DNA of 64,000 nt from Ipomoea triloba (Eukaryota; Streptophyta; Magnoliopsida; Solanales; Convolvulaceae): the NCBI RefSeq assembly GCF_003576645.1, contig NC_044918.1, positions 22,411,393 to 22,475,392 of the forward strand, in the 5' to 3' direction. Both the position numbers and the translations under genes were made by a program. Shown here piece after piece: positions 9,282 through 20,761 of the stretch; position 1 is the stretch's first letter; each line of letters begins with the position of its first letter. The notes below the pieces were generated by a model. It searched no databases. It was not told the DNA's origin and was given only the letters and a program-made list of their open reading frames with translations.

Positions 9282-12098
9282 AAAAATTTATATTTAATGC
9301 ATGGACAATGACCTTTTTATTATTTTCATTTTTCACCTTTATTTTGGTTCCATTGTTCAAAAGTAAATGAGTAAAAGTGTAATGAATTTTGTAATTACTA
9401 AAAGATTTGATTCCAATAGCAAGACAATAAAAGTAGACAAATTAACATGATAATAAGTATCAAACTAAAACCCATAATAGGGTGAAAAAAATTCCCAAGC
9501 AAACACACCCTAAATCAGTGTATATGACTAGTTTAACCATAACTAGTTGACCAGTTCATAACAAAGTAAAAACAAATTAAAATAAAAAAGAGAAGAATTT
9601 GTAATAAAATTTTAAGACTGGTAAAAGTTGACATATATAGTAGTTGTCATGTTATTTTCAGGTGTCAGTATTACATTATTAGCACCTAAAGCTTTATTCA
9701 TAATTTTATTAATTATAAAAATATAAATATTAAATTGATACGGTTGTCAAATGTCAATACAAGAACTAAATAATTCAAAATCTCATGTGGTATAAAAGTC
9801 CTTGATTAACAATCGACCAATAACAATTTTTCATGTGACTCATTGCTACTATACAATACAATAATTAAAGAATGCAATTATATATTTGACACGACTTATC
9901 ATTATTTAATTTTGTAACTATGCTAAATGAATGGTCGTATCTAGGTTGATAAGGACATGATACTAAATTTGGTTAATTCTGATCAAAGATAAGATTATGA
10001 CGACCAAAAACCAAAATTTGCTGCACGGTTGCACTTCACCTCTGTAGTTTATTCATGTCCTGACATACCATTTGTGCATAGTTGTACAGCGTGTACGGTG
10101 TGCATTATTCTATTATTAATATTAATATTAGAGTTAATCATATCTTTTAATTTTATTAAAATGTTTACTATTATAAATAAAGATGTATAATAATATTTTT
10201 AGAAATAGTAAATGTTAAATTATTATTTTATTTACAGAAGTCCATCGCTGTGAATTTTATAATCGTTGATATACTTATTAATTATTATTTGACACAGTAT
10301 AATTTCTCATAATCTTTAATATTGATAATTTTAATCTTTTATTTCTAAAATTGTTTCATGCTAAAATTAATAAAATGGCCCAAATATTCTTAACTATACG
10401 GGTTGTTATGCCAAGGACTCGGATCCACCTTGCAAAGTAGTCTCGAGTCAAAATACACAATTTATATACTGAATGTTTTACCTAGGTCTACCCAGCAAGG
10501 TGAACCAGGTCAACAGAATAATTTCTCAATAGGGTAATTGAGCCAAAAATGGTACGTAACGTAAATCTTTACAGGATGTTCTTAGATTTGACCCTCATAT
10601 TATACATAATTGCATCATTAATATAATTCTCATTTTCAACTTCTTTTTCTTCAATTTTATTTATATTTTATTTATCTATCTTCTTTCTATTTCTTCATTT
10701 CTATTTCTATTTTATTTATCTTCCTTCCATTTCCGTTGCAAATCTAGTAGTTGTCAATTTTATCAAGATTAATTTATACATCTCTAGTAAAAATAATTGA
10801 AAAAATATAGGATGGATACTATATTGTAAAGAATCAATGAATGTTTAAAAAAAAAATTATACATCTCTACTAAAATCACTTCCTATTAATCACTACTTGA
10901 CACATAATATTGGAGTATAAAATAACAACAACAACTATAACAACTAATAACAACTTTGCCATACAAATGGGTGTTTAGCAATAAGCTAGCTGATAACTTA
11001 TAGCTATTATTTTATATTATTAGATGTTTTGACAAACTGATAGTATTAACGATTTGTAAAAAGATCTTTGGTAAATTAGTTAATTAACTTTAGCTGGTAA
11101 CATGCAGTAAAATGACTTATAACGATATCAATCTATTATTTTATTTATTTACCTATTGTTAACTTATATATAATTGTAAATAATTTAATTTTAAAAATTG
11201 TTGTTGTTGTTACTTCTTTGTACTGTTTTTCATAATAATAATAATAATAATAATAATAAACAACTATAGGTTTGGCAAGCCCATTGAACAAAACTGTTGA
11301 TTTTCAATGGTGTTTGTTTACTTTGTTGGGGTTGATTGGCTGGTGGGTATATTGACCTTATTGATCAGTTTTGTTAGTTTAATTTAACATCCAGTAGGGT
11401 TGGTTAAGGGCTATTAATTCGATTGAGTACTCTGTTAGTTTAGATTAACTTTAAGAATTATGTGAAACAAAGAAGTCTTTTTGGGAGGTTAGAGATGATA
11501 TTTTTAAGGGTTATATTAGCTTTTTAAAATTTTAAATCCAATAAGTTCATAAAAATTTTGCTTGGAGTAGCGTTTCAAACTTCAACTGATTGTTGTCTAT
11601 CAACTTAGGTAAACAGTCATTTATCAAACACCAATTTTAACTTATTGACCAAGTCATCAATAAGACAAGTTGGTCAGGGTAGCTAGAATATGGTTGTCCC
11701 CTCAGTGTCGCAACATTCACCAGCAATTCGCCGTCTCCATAGGACTACAACAAGGTCTCAAGAAAAAATCAATTATGAAAATTTGGGAAATAGGGTTTAG
11801 TGAATTGAGGCTAAATTTAGTATATATATATATTTGGATTATTTTGTAAATATGAAAACATATGAGTAAAGGGAAGTTGGTAGAAGTTGTAAAAATATAT
11901 TGGAACAACTGCCACACCAGCGGGCATAACCGCTCATTCTCTACACAGTTTCTTTCCCCATCCTTGAGTCTAATGATCTGATTCTTCTTACTGCGGGTCG
12001 AGGCATATCTATAAAAGAATTTAGTATTCTAAGTCAACCCCTTTCAGCCAGTGTAATGAACTTGTAATAGTGACTTCATCTAATTAAAAATAAAAATA
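9282..12098. other. Gene-free AT-rich stretch with TIR-element fragments
   Basis: I see no gene. At 10396-10525 there is a fragment with the GGATCCACCTTGCAAAGTAG and CAGCAAGGTGAACC ends of the TIR/tandem-array family. At 10974-11110 and 11620-11660 there are GGGTGTTTAGC / ATCAAACACC sequences with AATAAGCTAGC motifs, related to the Tourist-like MITE at 18101. A short (AAT)n lies at 11235-11259. Confidence 0.5.
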
Positions 12099-12108
12099 CA
12101 TATCAATA

Positions 12109-13643
12109 AAGTTTTTTTCTCAAAATGGTCCCTTGACTATTACTCATTCTTAATTTTGCATTTCGACTTTCAATTGCATCAAATGTGGTCTCTCGACTTT
12201 CAAAAACTCACCCAATTCAGTCATATGTTACATATTCCGTCTAATCAGTGTCAAAATGGAGGGTATTTTCATCTGTTTACCTATTTTATGCCTAATATAC
12301 AATGAGAAATAGTCGATGGATTATTTTTGGAATAATCGATGGACCATTTTGGGAAAAATTCTTTTATTTATTTCATTTTTGTTTATTTTCATTTTGTAGA
12401 CTCTACCAATTTAGAATTTCTATACATTTTTTTCTTACAAATATAAATAGTTAAAATTGCACAATCCAACCTCAAAAATTTAAACTTTCTTTACATATTT
12501 TTTCCCTCTTGTCTAAACATACAAACATTTTTTCTATCCCTATCAAGTTTTACAATAAGTTTCGTAACATTCATAAATACTCATATACTTTTTATTTTTA
12601 TCTTTTTATGTTCATAGATAATCAATCACTATGTATCACATTAAATATTATTTTTATCATTGAAAATAACATTATTATTTTTTTCGAGCTTAGACACTCA
12701 AAGAGTGCAAAATGTAGGGAAAATGTTGGACTGAAAGGTAAGTTTTTCCCGTAAACTTCTCGGCTGAGCCGAAAAGTAAAATCTCGTCTATGACCAGAAG
12801 GTAAGTTTACTTCTCAGTCACACGATCGATGGCGCACTTCTAGGTCAGAGAGGTGCTTCTGGCATTTCTTGGAACTAAAAAGTACGATTCACTTCTTGGA
12901 CAATGATAAAATGTTGAAAAACCTAAAAAACCAAATGTAAAAATAATTAGCATAAAACAAGTCATCCTAAATCTAAAGCCTCATCCTTTACCACAATTAC
13001 AATTTCTTGCCATTTTCAAGTGTGTTTGTATTTTATATATGAATACTAATAAAATTAAATTTGAAAGAGAAACTTTTTTACCAATACAGAAAAAATGTTA
13101 TTTTCAACGATAAAAATAATCTTTAATGTGATACATAATTATTGATTGTCTATTAAACTTTTAGTGTGATTATACACACACACATAAAAAGATAAAAATA
13201 AAACGTATATGAATATTTATGAAAGTTACGAAACTTATTGTAAAATTTGATAGGTATAAAGGAAAAGTTTATATGTTTAGACAGAGGGAAAAGTTTGTAG
13301 AGAAAGTTTAAAATTTTGAGGTTAAATTGTGCGATTTTAACTATTTATATTTGTAAGAAAAAATATATAGAAATTCTAAATTGATAGAGTCTATCGACTA
13401 TTCCCAAAATAATCCATCTACTATTTCTCAGTGTATATAAGGCATAAAATAGGTAAACGGACAAAAATACTCTCCATTTTAACACTAATTAGACGGAATA
13501 TATAATGGAGGACTGAATTTGGTGAGTTTTTGAAAGTCTAGAGACCACATTTGGTGCAATTGAAAGTCGAAATGCAAAATTGAGGAGCAGTAGTTAAAGA
13601 GCTATAGTCAATGGACCATTTTGAAAAAAAAAAAAAAAAAACT
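12109..13643. mobile_element. Large foldback element, arms about 550 bp, 10-bp TSD
   Basis: Left arm (12109 to about 12680) and right arm (about 13085-13643) are inverted copies. CTCAAAATGGTCCCTTGACT pairs with the right end GTCAATGGACCATTTTG, and the region around CTCCATTTTAACAC pairs with its left partner. Flanks carry CATATCAATA at 12099-12108 and 13644-13653, a 10-bp duplication consistent with a Mutator-like origin. The roughly 400-bp centre has GC-richer sequence around 12750-12900 (CTTCTCGGCTGAGCCG) of unknown origin. No transposase is seen. Confidence 0.8.
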
Positions 13644-14153
13644 CATATCAATATGAGTGTCATTTAAATTGATTTTTTAATGATATATTTTTATACATTA
13701 ATTTTATTTGTAAAAAAAATAGAAAAACATATGTTAGGAAAAAATAGAATTTAGGGAGAGAATTATTAATTTATTAAAAGTTAAAACCCACTATAATATA
13801 CTTGAAACATTAACTCTCTTTTTTTGGTACAACCAAATCGAGTTGATTTGACTGTTGAATTAGTTTGAATCAATCAGTTATGAATGTTTACCATTTTTTG
13901 AACTTTGCTCAGGAGACATTCTCATGTAATGATTGCAATTTTTTCAATAAACGAAAAAAAAAAAAGATTAACTATTTCTCCTAACGTGGATTGCCAATTT
14001 GCCACTCAAATTTGTGGGGGAAATTAAAAGAAACGTTTTAACTTTAAAATGGAAAGTCGGCAAAGTTCATCACATGTCAAATCTATTGTATTTTAAGATG
14101 TCCTTTCATGCCTTTATTTATTTATTTTTGTGGGAGTGAAGCCGTTGAAGTCT

Positions 14154-15115
14154 CACTCGTTATACTGTGGATTATGGTCTACAGAATTTTATAGATCTTA
14201 GTCCAAAAATAGCATCGTTTCTTTAAGTAAAGAAATGACTGTGGTTAAATTTTAATAGATCTCAACTTTTTGTATATTCATAACAAAATAAAATTATAGT
14301 GTTTGTAAAATTAAATTGTCCCACATATTGTGTTTATATTATCAAATGAAACGTAACTGTAATTGAATTAAAATGATACTTTAGTTGTGTTGAAATGAAA
14401 TTGTAACATGTATAAAATGAAATTGAATAATGTCTCACATATTGAGTGTATATTGTCCAATGAAACTATAGTTATATTGAAATGATACTGTAGTTGTGTT
14501 GTAATGAAACTACAGTGTATATATAATGTAACTGAATAACAGTTTCACATATTTGAGTGTATACTGTCCAATGAAACTATAGTTATATATATCAAAATGA
14601 CACTGTAGTTGTGTTGTAATGAAACTACAGTGCATATAAAATGAAACTGAATAACAGTTTCATATATTTGAGTGTATATTGTCCAATGAACTGTAGTTAT
14701 ATCGAAATGATACCGTGATTGTGTTGTAATGAAACTACACTGTATATAAAATTAAATTGAAAAACAGTTTAACATATTTGGGTGTATATTGTCTAATGAA
14801 ATTATAGTTGAATTAGAATTATAATTTAATGGTGTTGTAATCATATTACAGTGTTTATAAAATGAAATTAAATAACATGTCTCACTGTAATAAGACTATC
14901 TTACGTATAATGTCAAACGAAACTATAGTGGGAACAAAATGAAATTGTAATTGTGCTAAAATGAAATTACAATATATATAAAATGAAATTGGATATATTA
15001 TACAAGTAGAGTTACTCACACGAAACGGATACTATTTTTTTATTAAAAAAAAAAGACATCATTTTAGATCATGGTCCATAATGCTCCGTGGACCATGATA
15101 CACGTATAATTTGCC
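14154..15115. mobile_element. TIR element filled with a 112-bp tandem array (10-bp TSD)
   Basis: The left end CACTCGTTATACTGTGG and the inverted right end GGCAAATTATACGTG align base for base in length. The flanks are GTTGAAGTCT (14144-14153) and GTGGAAGTCT (15116-15125), one mismatch in ten. The interior holds about six copies of a 110-115 bp unit (marker GTCCAATGAAACTATAG at 14455, 14566, 14681, 14791). No coding potential. It belongs with the elements at 42028, 43275 and 49229. Confidence 0.75.
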
Positions 15116-15589
15116 GTGGAAGTCTATTGCCTTTAATAATGATGAACAATCTTATTCCCAGCCTTTATGGCTTTTTAAATCAATCAAGAAATTATAAGTT
15201 CATAACATCCACACATATAATGCATCTAAAAATTGAGATGTAACTATATAAAAGGATTTACTGAATGAGTAAAATATGATTCACGTATATAAAAATAATT
15301 ATGTGTGTTTTTAAAGAGAAACTTTTATTACATATTTTTGGGCTACAATTGATAAAGAAAATATACTGAACAGATACTACACTATAATATAGTCAATAGT
15401 ACTCAAAAAAAAAATCGATCAAGATATATAACGTGATTATAGATTTTTTAAAAATAAAGAATGAAAATATGAAAGTACAAATTAGGTTGTATTTGGTTGG
15501 GACTTTTGCACCCTAGCTACTATGTATTCTGAATTATTTCAATTAATGAATTATTTATTTATTATTTATATTGAAATTAGAAAGGTAAT

Positions 15590-15800
15590 TGAAATCAAAT
15601 ACTTGCATTGGTAATGATAATGAGTTTAAGTAGAATAAGTTTCTTTGGGCGTGTTTGGTTCGCACATGAGAATCAGAATCGGAATAGGAATCAAATACTT
15701 GGTGATGATAATGTGTTTTGGTGAAACTATTTTGCATATTTGGTAGTAGAGTGAAATTAGAATGATTACTAAATTGAAATCGTTGTTGTGCGTGAACCCC
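15590..15800 (+). repeat. GGAATNGGAATC-type MITE remnant
   Basis: GGGCGTGTTTGGTTCG, GAATCAGAATCGGAATAGG and AATCAAATACTTGG match, inverted, the stretch at 44875-45028 inside a CLPX intron. Ends and target duplications are not clear. Confidence 0.5.
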
Positions 15801-15944
15801 TGACAGCTCTGATTTTTTAATTTTTTTAAAATCATATTTGTTTTATTTTTGTTCTTCTCCTCTCATTTCCTATTTCTTAATCATACTTACAAAAACTCCT
15901 CAAAATTTTTTTAAAAATTTTTTTTTTAAAAAAAAACACCTCAC

Positions 15945-16311
15945 TAAAGCATTTACATCTGTGCATATTTAATGGATATTGGAATAGTAAATGCTTATGT
16001 GGAAGGGAGGTGGAAGGGAGAGAAATGGAGAGAGAAAAAATGAGATTGTTCTGCAAAGACCACATTTTGGAACAGTAGCATTGTCCTTTCGGATTCCAAA
16101 CACACACACAGCGCCTCGCGTCAGGCGCACATTAATGCGCCTGCACGCGCCCGCTGGCGCGCCTGACATCAGCTATTTATTCTTTTTTTTTTTTGTTTTC
16201 TAAATAATTTATTTATTTTTCTTCCACTCTCACATTCTCTTTCCTAATCACATTTACAAACACTCCTCAATTACCGCGAAAAAACTCCATTGATAAGGAT
16301 GCTCTTAGTTT
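15945..16311. mobile_element. MITE of the GAGCATCC family, copy 1
   Basis: The right end GATAAGGATGCTCTTAG matches the inverted ends of elements at 20198 and 28532; the left end TAAAGCATTTACATC is more diverged. Inside, 16110-16168 is unusually GC-rich with inverted GTCAGGCGCAC / GCGCGCCTGAC motifs, in sharp contrast to the AT-rich surroundings. Confidence 0.5.
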
Positions 16312-16551
16312 ACTCAATAGAAGTACAACCTTATCAGACTTTTGATCAGTAATGACATGAATATGGATGTTGATTGATAATGCACAAACCTGTACATTTC
16401 ACGTGATCAGTAATGTCGTTCCAAATCCCAATTATCACTCCTTAATTTGAATATGGATGTTGATTGATAGATAATGCACTAATGACTAACCTGTCCATTT
16501 CACGTGATCGGTAATGTCGTTCCAAATCCCAATTATCACTATTTAGCAAAG

Positions 16552-16808
16552 GCAAAAACTTGTGTAACACCATCTCACCGAAAAACGGGTTAGGTCGGGT
16601 CAACATTCAAATATAATACTTATATACTCAAATGTAATATTAATCATGAATAAAAATTTTGTTACTTATAAAGATAAATGTAATACTTTTAAGAAAATAC
16701 AATATTTTTACATTTTAATTTAAAAGTATTACATTTTTCCTCAAAAGTATTATATTTTTCCTTATAAATAAGGGGCACTTGTCAACATTACTTATTATGA
16801 AAAATGTA
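16552..16808. mobile_element. Mutator-type MITE, copy 2 (right end missing)
   Basis: It starts GCAAAAACTTGTGTAACACC followed by GGGTTAGGTCGGGTCAAC, as in the complete copies at 6715 and 19497. The interior (AATGTAATACTTTTAAG) matches to about 16805, where the similarity stops. Confidence 0.7.
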
Positions 16809-17350
16809 GGGAAAAGGTACAAATAAATCATCGAACTATTTGGGAATTAGCAATTAAGCCATCAAACTTGAATAAACTCCAAATAAGTTGCTGAACTCGG
16901 AAAAACAAAGCAATGAAGCCATTAAACCAGGAAAAAATAATATTTAACATTTTTAACAGGTCATTTGCCTATTTCGGCCACCGGCGAACACTTTCGACGA
17001 CCGGCAACGAAGGAATCGTCGTCGGTCGCATTTCCCGACGAGGGCGATCATCTTTGGGACACATAAAATGGGACGAAGGGAGTACTAAATTGCAGTTACA
17101 TAATATCTATGTGTCGGTTCGGTTAACGAGACTTGACTGAAGTTATTTTTAATTTAATTTTTCATAATATTAAGTTTAGTATTAGTATACAAAATTTATA
17201 TATTTAGAAACAACTAAAAGTACTATTAAACACAAAAATCTAATTTAAAAATAAGTAAAAAAAATACTAAAGGAAATAAACAAAGAAGAAAGAGTTAGAT
17301 TGACCAATAAATAATAAGTAAGACAGATAAAATGAGACGAAGGGAGTAAT
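16809..17350. other. Foldback half and Stowaway-like remnant; no gene
   Basis: 16812-17050 reads like one arm of a foldback element (CAATTAAGCCATCAAACTTG, CCGGCGAACACTTTCGACG). From about 17110 to 17346 the sequence parallels the Stowaway MITE at 28271 (TCGGTTAACGAGACTTGACTG, AGACAGATAAAATGAGACG, AGGGAG), but the left end is rearranged. An open frame at 16913-17140 crosses both pieces and is not a gene. Confidence 0.5.
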
Positions 17351-17558
17351 TTTTATATATTAAGGTTTATGTTTATGAACATATAATTAAAACGAATATT
17401 GTAAACATAGGCATAGTACAAGATAAATGTTATTAAGCATGATGCATTTATTGATGCCATTAACAACTTAATATAAAACGATGTCGTCTTGGATGGTCCA
17501 CCATGCAAGGAGGACCCTAGTCCATGATATAATTTATGTGGACTTATGGGTTGTATCA

Positions 17559-18100
17559 GGAAATTATAACATGGATCAGGGTCCACGATCTAAATTGGCA
17601 TTCAAATTATGTATCTGTAGTTAACATATTATGTGTCTGCCGTTAACAGATTATGTACTTGTAACTAAATTGAAGACACATAATATGTTAAATGCAGGCA
17701 AATAATATGTCAACTATAGACAGATAATATGCAGTTAACATATTATGTGCATGTAGTTAGCATATTATGTGTTTGTAGTTAATAAATTATGTGTCTTCAT
17801 TTTATTTACAGGCATATAATTTATTAACTGAAGACACAAAATATGTTAATACAGACAAATAAGCTTTGTATTAAGGTCTACAATGCAAGATAGCAATGGT
17901 CCAAAAACATATAAAGTACATTATTTTAACTTATAAAATACATTATTTTACCCCAAAAACTTTATTATTTTAACACATAAAGTACATTATCTTACCCTAA
18001 AATTTTTATTATTCTAACACCTACGCAGAGTAAAAAATTTTTTTAAAAAAATTAAGACGACATCATTTTAGACTGTGCAATACAGACCCTAGTTCATAAT
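17559..18100. mobile_element. TIR/tandem-array element cut by a Tourist-like MITE
   Basis: The left end GGAAATTATAACATGG and GGTCCACGATC is followed by repeated TTAACATATTATGTGTCTG units in both orientations, then a second array of ACATAAAGTACATTATTTTAA units. The right part has CGACATCATTTTAGACTG and ACAGACCCTAGTTCATAAT, the expected inverted end, but it is interrupted at 18100 by the next element. A related end sequence at 17474-17535 suggests a second, overlapping member. Confidence 0.5.
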
Positions 18101-18584
18101 GGGGGTGTTTGGTTATTGGCTTATAAGCCAAATTTTAGCTTATTTGACCAAATTTAGGTGTTTGACCAACCAATAAGCTATTTTGAAGTGTTTGGTAAAT
18201 GGCTTATTTGTCTTGGCTTATTGGGCCAATAAGCTGAAAATTGAAAAGCTAATGAATGTAGCTTTTTGTATCAGCTGGTTGGGAAAAATGAGTATATTGA
18301 CTATTCTATCATTTGAAATCAATGAGATTTACTTTTAAATGGGCGGTGTATATCATTTGAAATCTTGTTATATTTAAAGGTTGAAATAATACAATACACT
18401 CATACTCTTAAATGTCATTTTACATTCAATCAGCTACTAGTAAACAGCTAGTTTACCAAACAGTTTTTTTATAACCAGCTAATACAACCAGCTGGTCAAA
18501 CCAGTTAACGCAACCAGCCATCAACTACTAGTTAAACCAACCAACTATTAGCTATAAGCTATCAGCTGTTTACCAAACACCCCC
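18101..18584. mobile_element. Tourist-like (PIF/Harbinger-type) MITE, 484 bp
   Basis: TIRs begin GGGGGTGTTTGGTTATTGG and, inverted, GGGGGTGTTTGGTAAACAGC, with further pairing of TTATAAGC and AGCTTATAGC. A 3-bp AAT lies on both sides (18098-18100 and 18585-18587). No coding capacity. It is inserted in an older TIR/tandem-array element. Confidence 0.75.
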
Positions 18585-18775
18585 AATATAAGAATTAGGT
18601 TCTACCATATTGGGCTCAACTTGAGTTCAATAAATAATAATGTGAAGCCGATTAAATTATTGTGGGCTCTATATTCCAAGCCTATAACTCTCAATTTCAT
18701 TGGGTCCAATTTATTTTAATGCGTAAATCAAGGACAAATAATATCATAAATCAGGATCTAAATCAGGATCTACCT

Positions 18776-19115
18776 TGTCAGTTGTTATGCCATAGGTGGA
18801 CCCGGGTTTATGTTCACAATTTCATAATTCTATGTTCATAATTGTATAACTCTATGTTTACAGTTTTATAATTCCATGTTCACACTTTTATAATTTCATG
18901 TTCACAATTTCATAATTCTAAGTTTACAATTTTATAACTCTATGTTCAATAGTATAACACAATTTTTGAATCTATATAACAAAATTGTGAATATAAAGTT
19001 CAAAAGTTATGAATATTGAGTAATGCAATTTCGTATATTGAGATCTAAAATTGTGAGCATAGAGTTCTAAATTCGTGAACATAGACTCGGGTCCACCTTG
19101 CATGGTAGATCACGA
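18776..19115. mobile_element. TIR/tandem-array family member with TTCACAATTTTATAAT units
   Basis: The left end carries GTTGTTATGCCATAGGTGGACC and the right end CTCGGGTCCACCTTGCATGG. Between them are about ten imperfect units of 22-28 bp, first as CTATGTTCACAATTTTATAA and then, inverted, as TTGTGAACATAGAGTTC. Target duplication not resolved. Confidence 0.5.
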
Positions 19116-19496
19116 TCCAAAACGATATCATTTTATATTAAATGTCAATTAGTGCATTATATTTAATAACATTATTATGTAATATGCTCATAATATTTGT
19201 TCTATATATCCATAAACTTAAATCTTAATGTCTATAAATATTAAATGCTAAACTAAATGTACTTCATATGTATTTCCGTTCACTCTATATTAAGTTTGTA
19301 ATGTTCCTTTAATATGTTCATAAAAACAAAGTTTAATGTACATAAACAATATATTATATACACATCATGTTTAATATATAACATTCATCATTTACTATGT
19401 TCATAATATTTGTTCTATATGTGCATAAACATAAACCTTAATGTCCATAAATAATAAACTAAATGTACATCATATGTATTTACATTTACTTTATAG

Positions 19497-19880
19497 GGGT
19501 CACACTTGTGTAAGACCATCTCACGGATTCTTATCTGTGAGATGAGTCGGGTCGGTCAGATCAATATGAACATGTAATACTAATGTTATATTTTTCCTCA
19601 AAAAGCATTACAATTTCTCTTATAAGTAATGTTGACAAGTATTTGTTACTTAAGGAAAATATAATACTTTTGGAGAAAAATGTAATACTTTTAAATCAAA
19701 ATATAAAAGTATTACATTTTTCTTCAAAAATACTACAATTTCCTATATAACTGATATAAGTAATAAACCTTTTATTCCTAATTAAAATTACATTTTCCAG
19801 TATAAGTATATTGCATTAATCTTCACCCGACCCGTCTTATGGACAAATATTCGTAAGACGGTCTCACACAAGGTTTCGCC
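19497..19880. mobile_element. Mutator-type MITE, copy 3 (384 bp)
   Basis: TIRs start GGGTCACACTTGTGTAAGACC and, inverted, GGCGAAACCTTGTGTGAGACC. They extend through the GACGGGTCGGGTG-type block. Flanks are ACTTTATAG (19488-19496) and ACTTTACAG (19881-19889), a 9-bp duplication with one change. Confidence 0.85.
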
Positions 19881-20197
19881 ACTTTACAGTAGGTTTATAA
19901 TGTTCTTTTTATATGTTCATAAAACAAAGCTTAATATATATAAACATTATACTAAAGCAATCACTATATGTGTACCGATAGATTTATTTTTTAAAATTTT
20001 TTAAAGAAATATATCAATATAGGTGTCATTTAAAATATTTCAATTAGAATTTTTTAATAAGATACATTTTTTACATTAATTTTATTTGTATAAAAAGAAA
20101 AAGATAAAAATAAATTTAAGTCGAAAAAAATATATACAGAGAAAAAATATGTGTATTTGGGAGCAAGAAGATTTTCTTGAATCTTGCCCTCGAAATC

Positions 20198-20528
20198 AGA
20201 GCAACCTCAATAGTTGTAGATTTTTTGTAAGCCATGTAGGAGAGAGAAGCAAGTGAAAAGACGAAAAAAAAAGGGGGGGGGGAGAAAAAAGGAAATAATA
20301 AATTCTAACAGAAAAAAAAAAAAAAAAAAAAAAGCATTACGTGCCTTTTGGGCGCACAGCAATCTGCACAAGTTTTTTCCTTTCCCCCCAAAAATGGACC
20401 CCACCCAAAAATCATATTTGCAAGAAAAAAATCTAGCAAAAACTCCTCATTTCTCATTAGATAAAAATAAATTCCTAGTTTTTTTCTTCCTAAAAAACTG
20501 AGCAAAAACTACTATTGTGGTTGCTCTT
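20198..20528. mobile_element. MITE of the GAGCATCC family, copy 2
   Basis: The left end AGAGCAACCTCAATAG and the inverted right end AAGAGCAACCACAATAG are matched TIRs. The interior has poly-A and poly-G tracts (20266-20285, 20312-20332), and the open frames there are low-complexity artefacts. Confidence 0.65.
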
Positions 20529-20551
20529 AGATAAGTTGGGATCTTTAAGGC

Positions 20552-20761
20552 AAATTATACCATGGACCGGGTGCATTGTGGACCCTGGTACAAAATGACA
20601 TTCACTGTATACTATTAAGTATTAACATATTATGTGTCTCAGTGTCTTCATCTAACAGGTTATGTATTTGTAAATGTGTTAACATATTATGTAACTCAGT
20701 GTCTGCATCTAACAGATTATTATTTGTAAATAAATTGAAAGCACATAATGTGTTAAACAAA
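20552..20761. mobile_element. TIR/tandem-array element truncated by Helitron insertion
   Basis: It starts AAATTATACCATGGACCGG and CATTGTGGACCCTGG, then TTAACATATTATGTGTCTC repeats as in the element at 42028. It stops exactly at the Helitron boundary. Confidence 0.5.

Noticed and set aside
16913..17140. 75-codon frame with Arg/Gly-rich part as a small gene
   Set aside because: It spans the junction of two MITE-like pieces and no splice or domain evidence supports it.
20253..20505. Lys-rich open frames around poly-A
   Set aside because: Low-complexity translation of the interior of a MITE.
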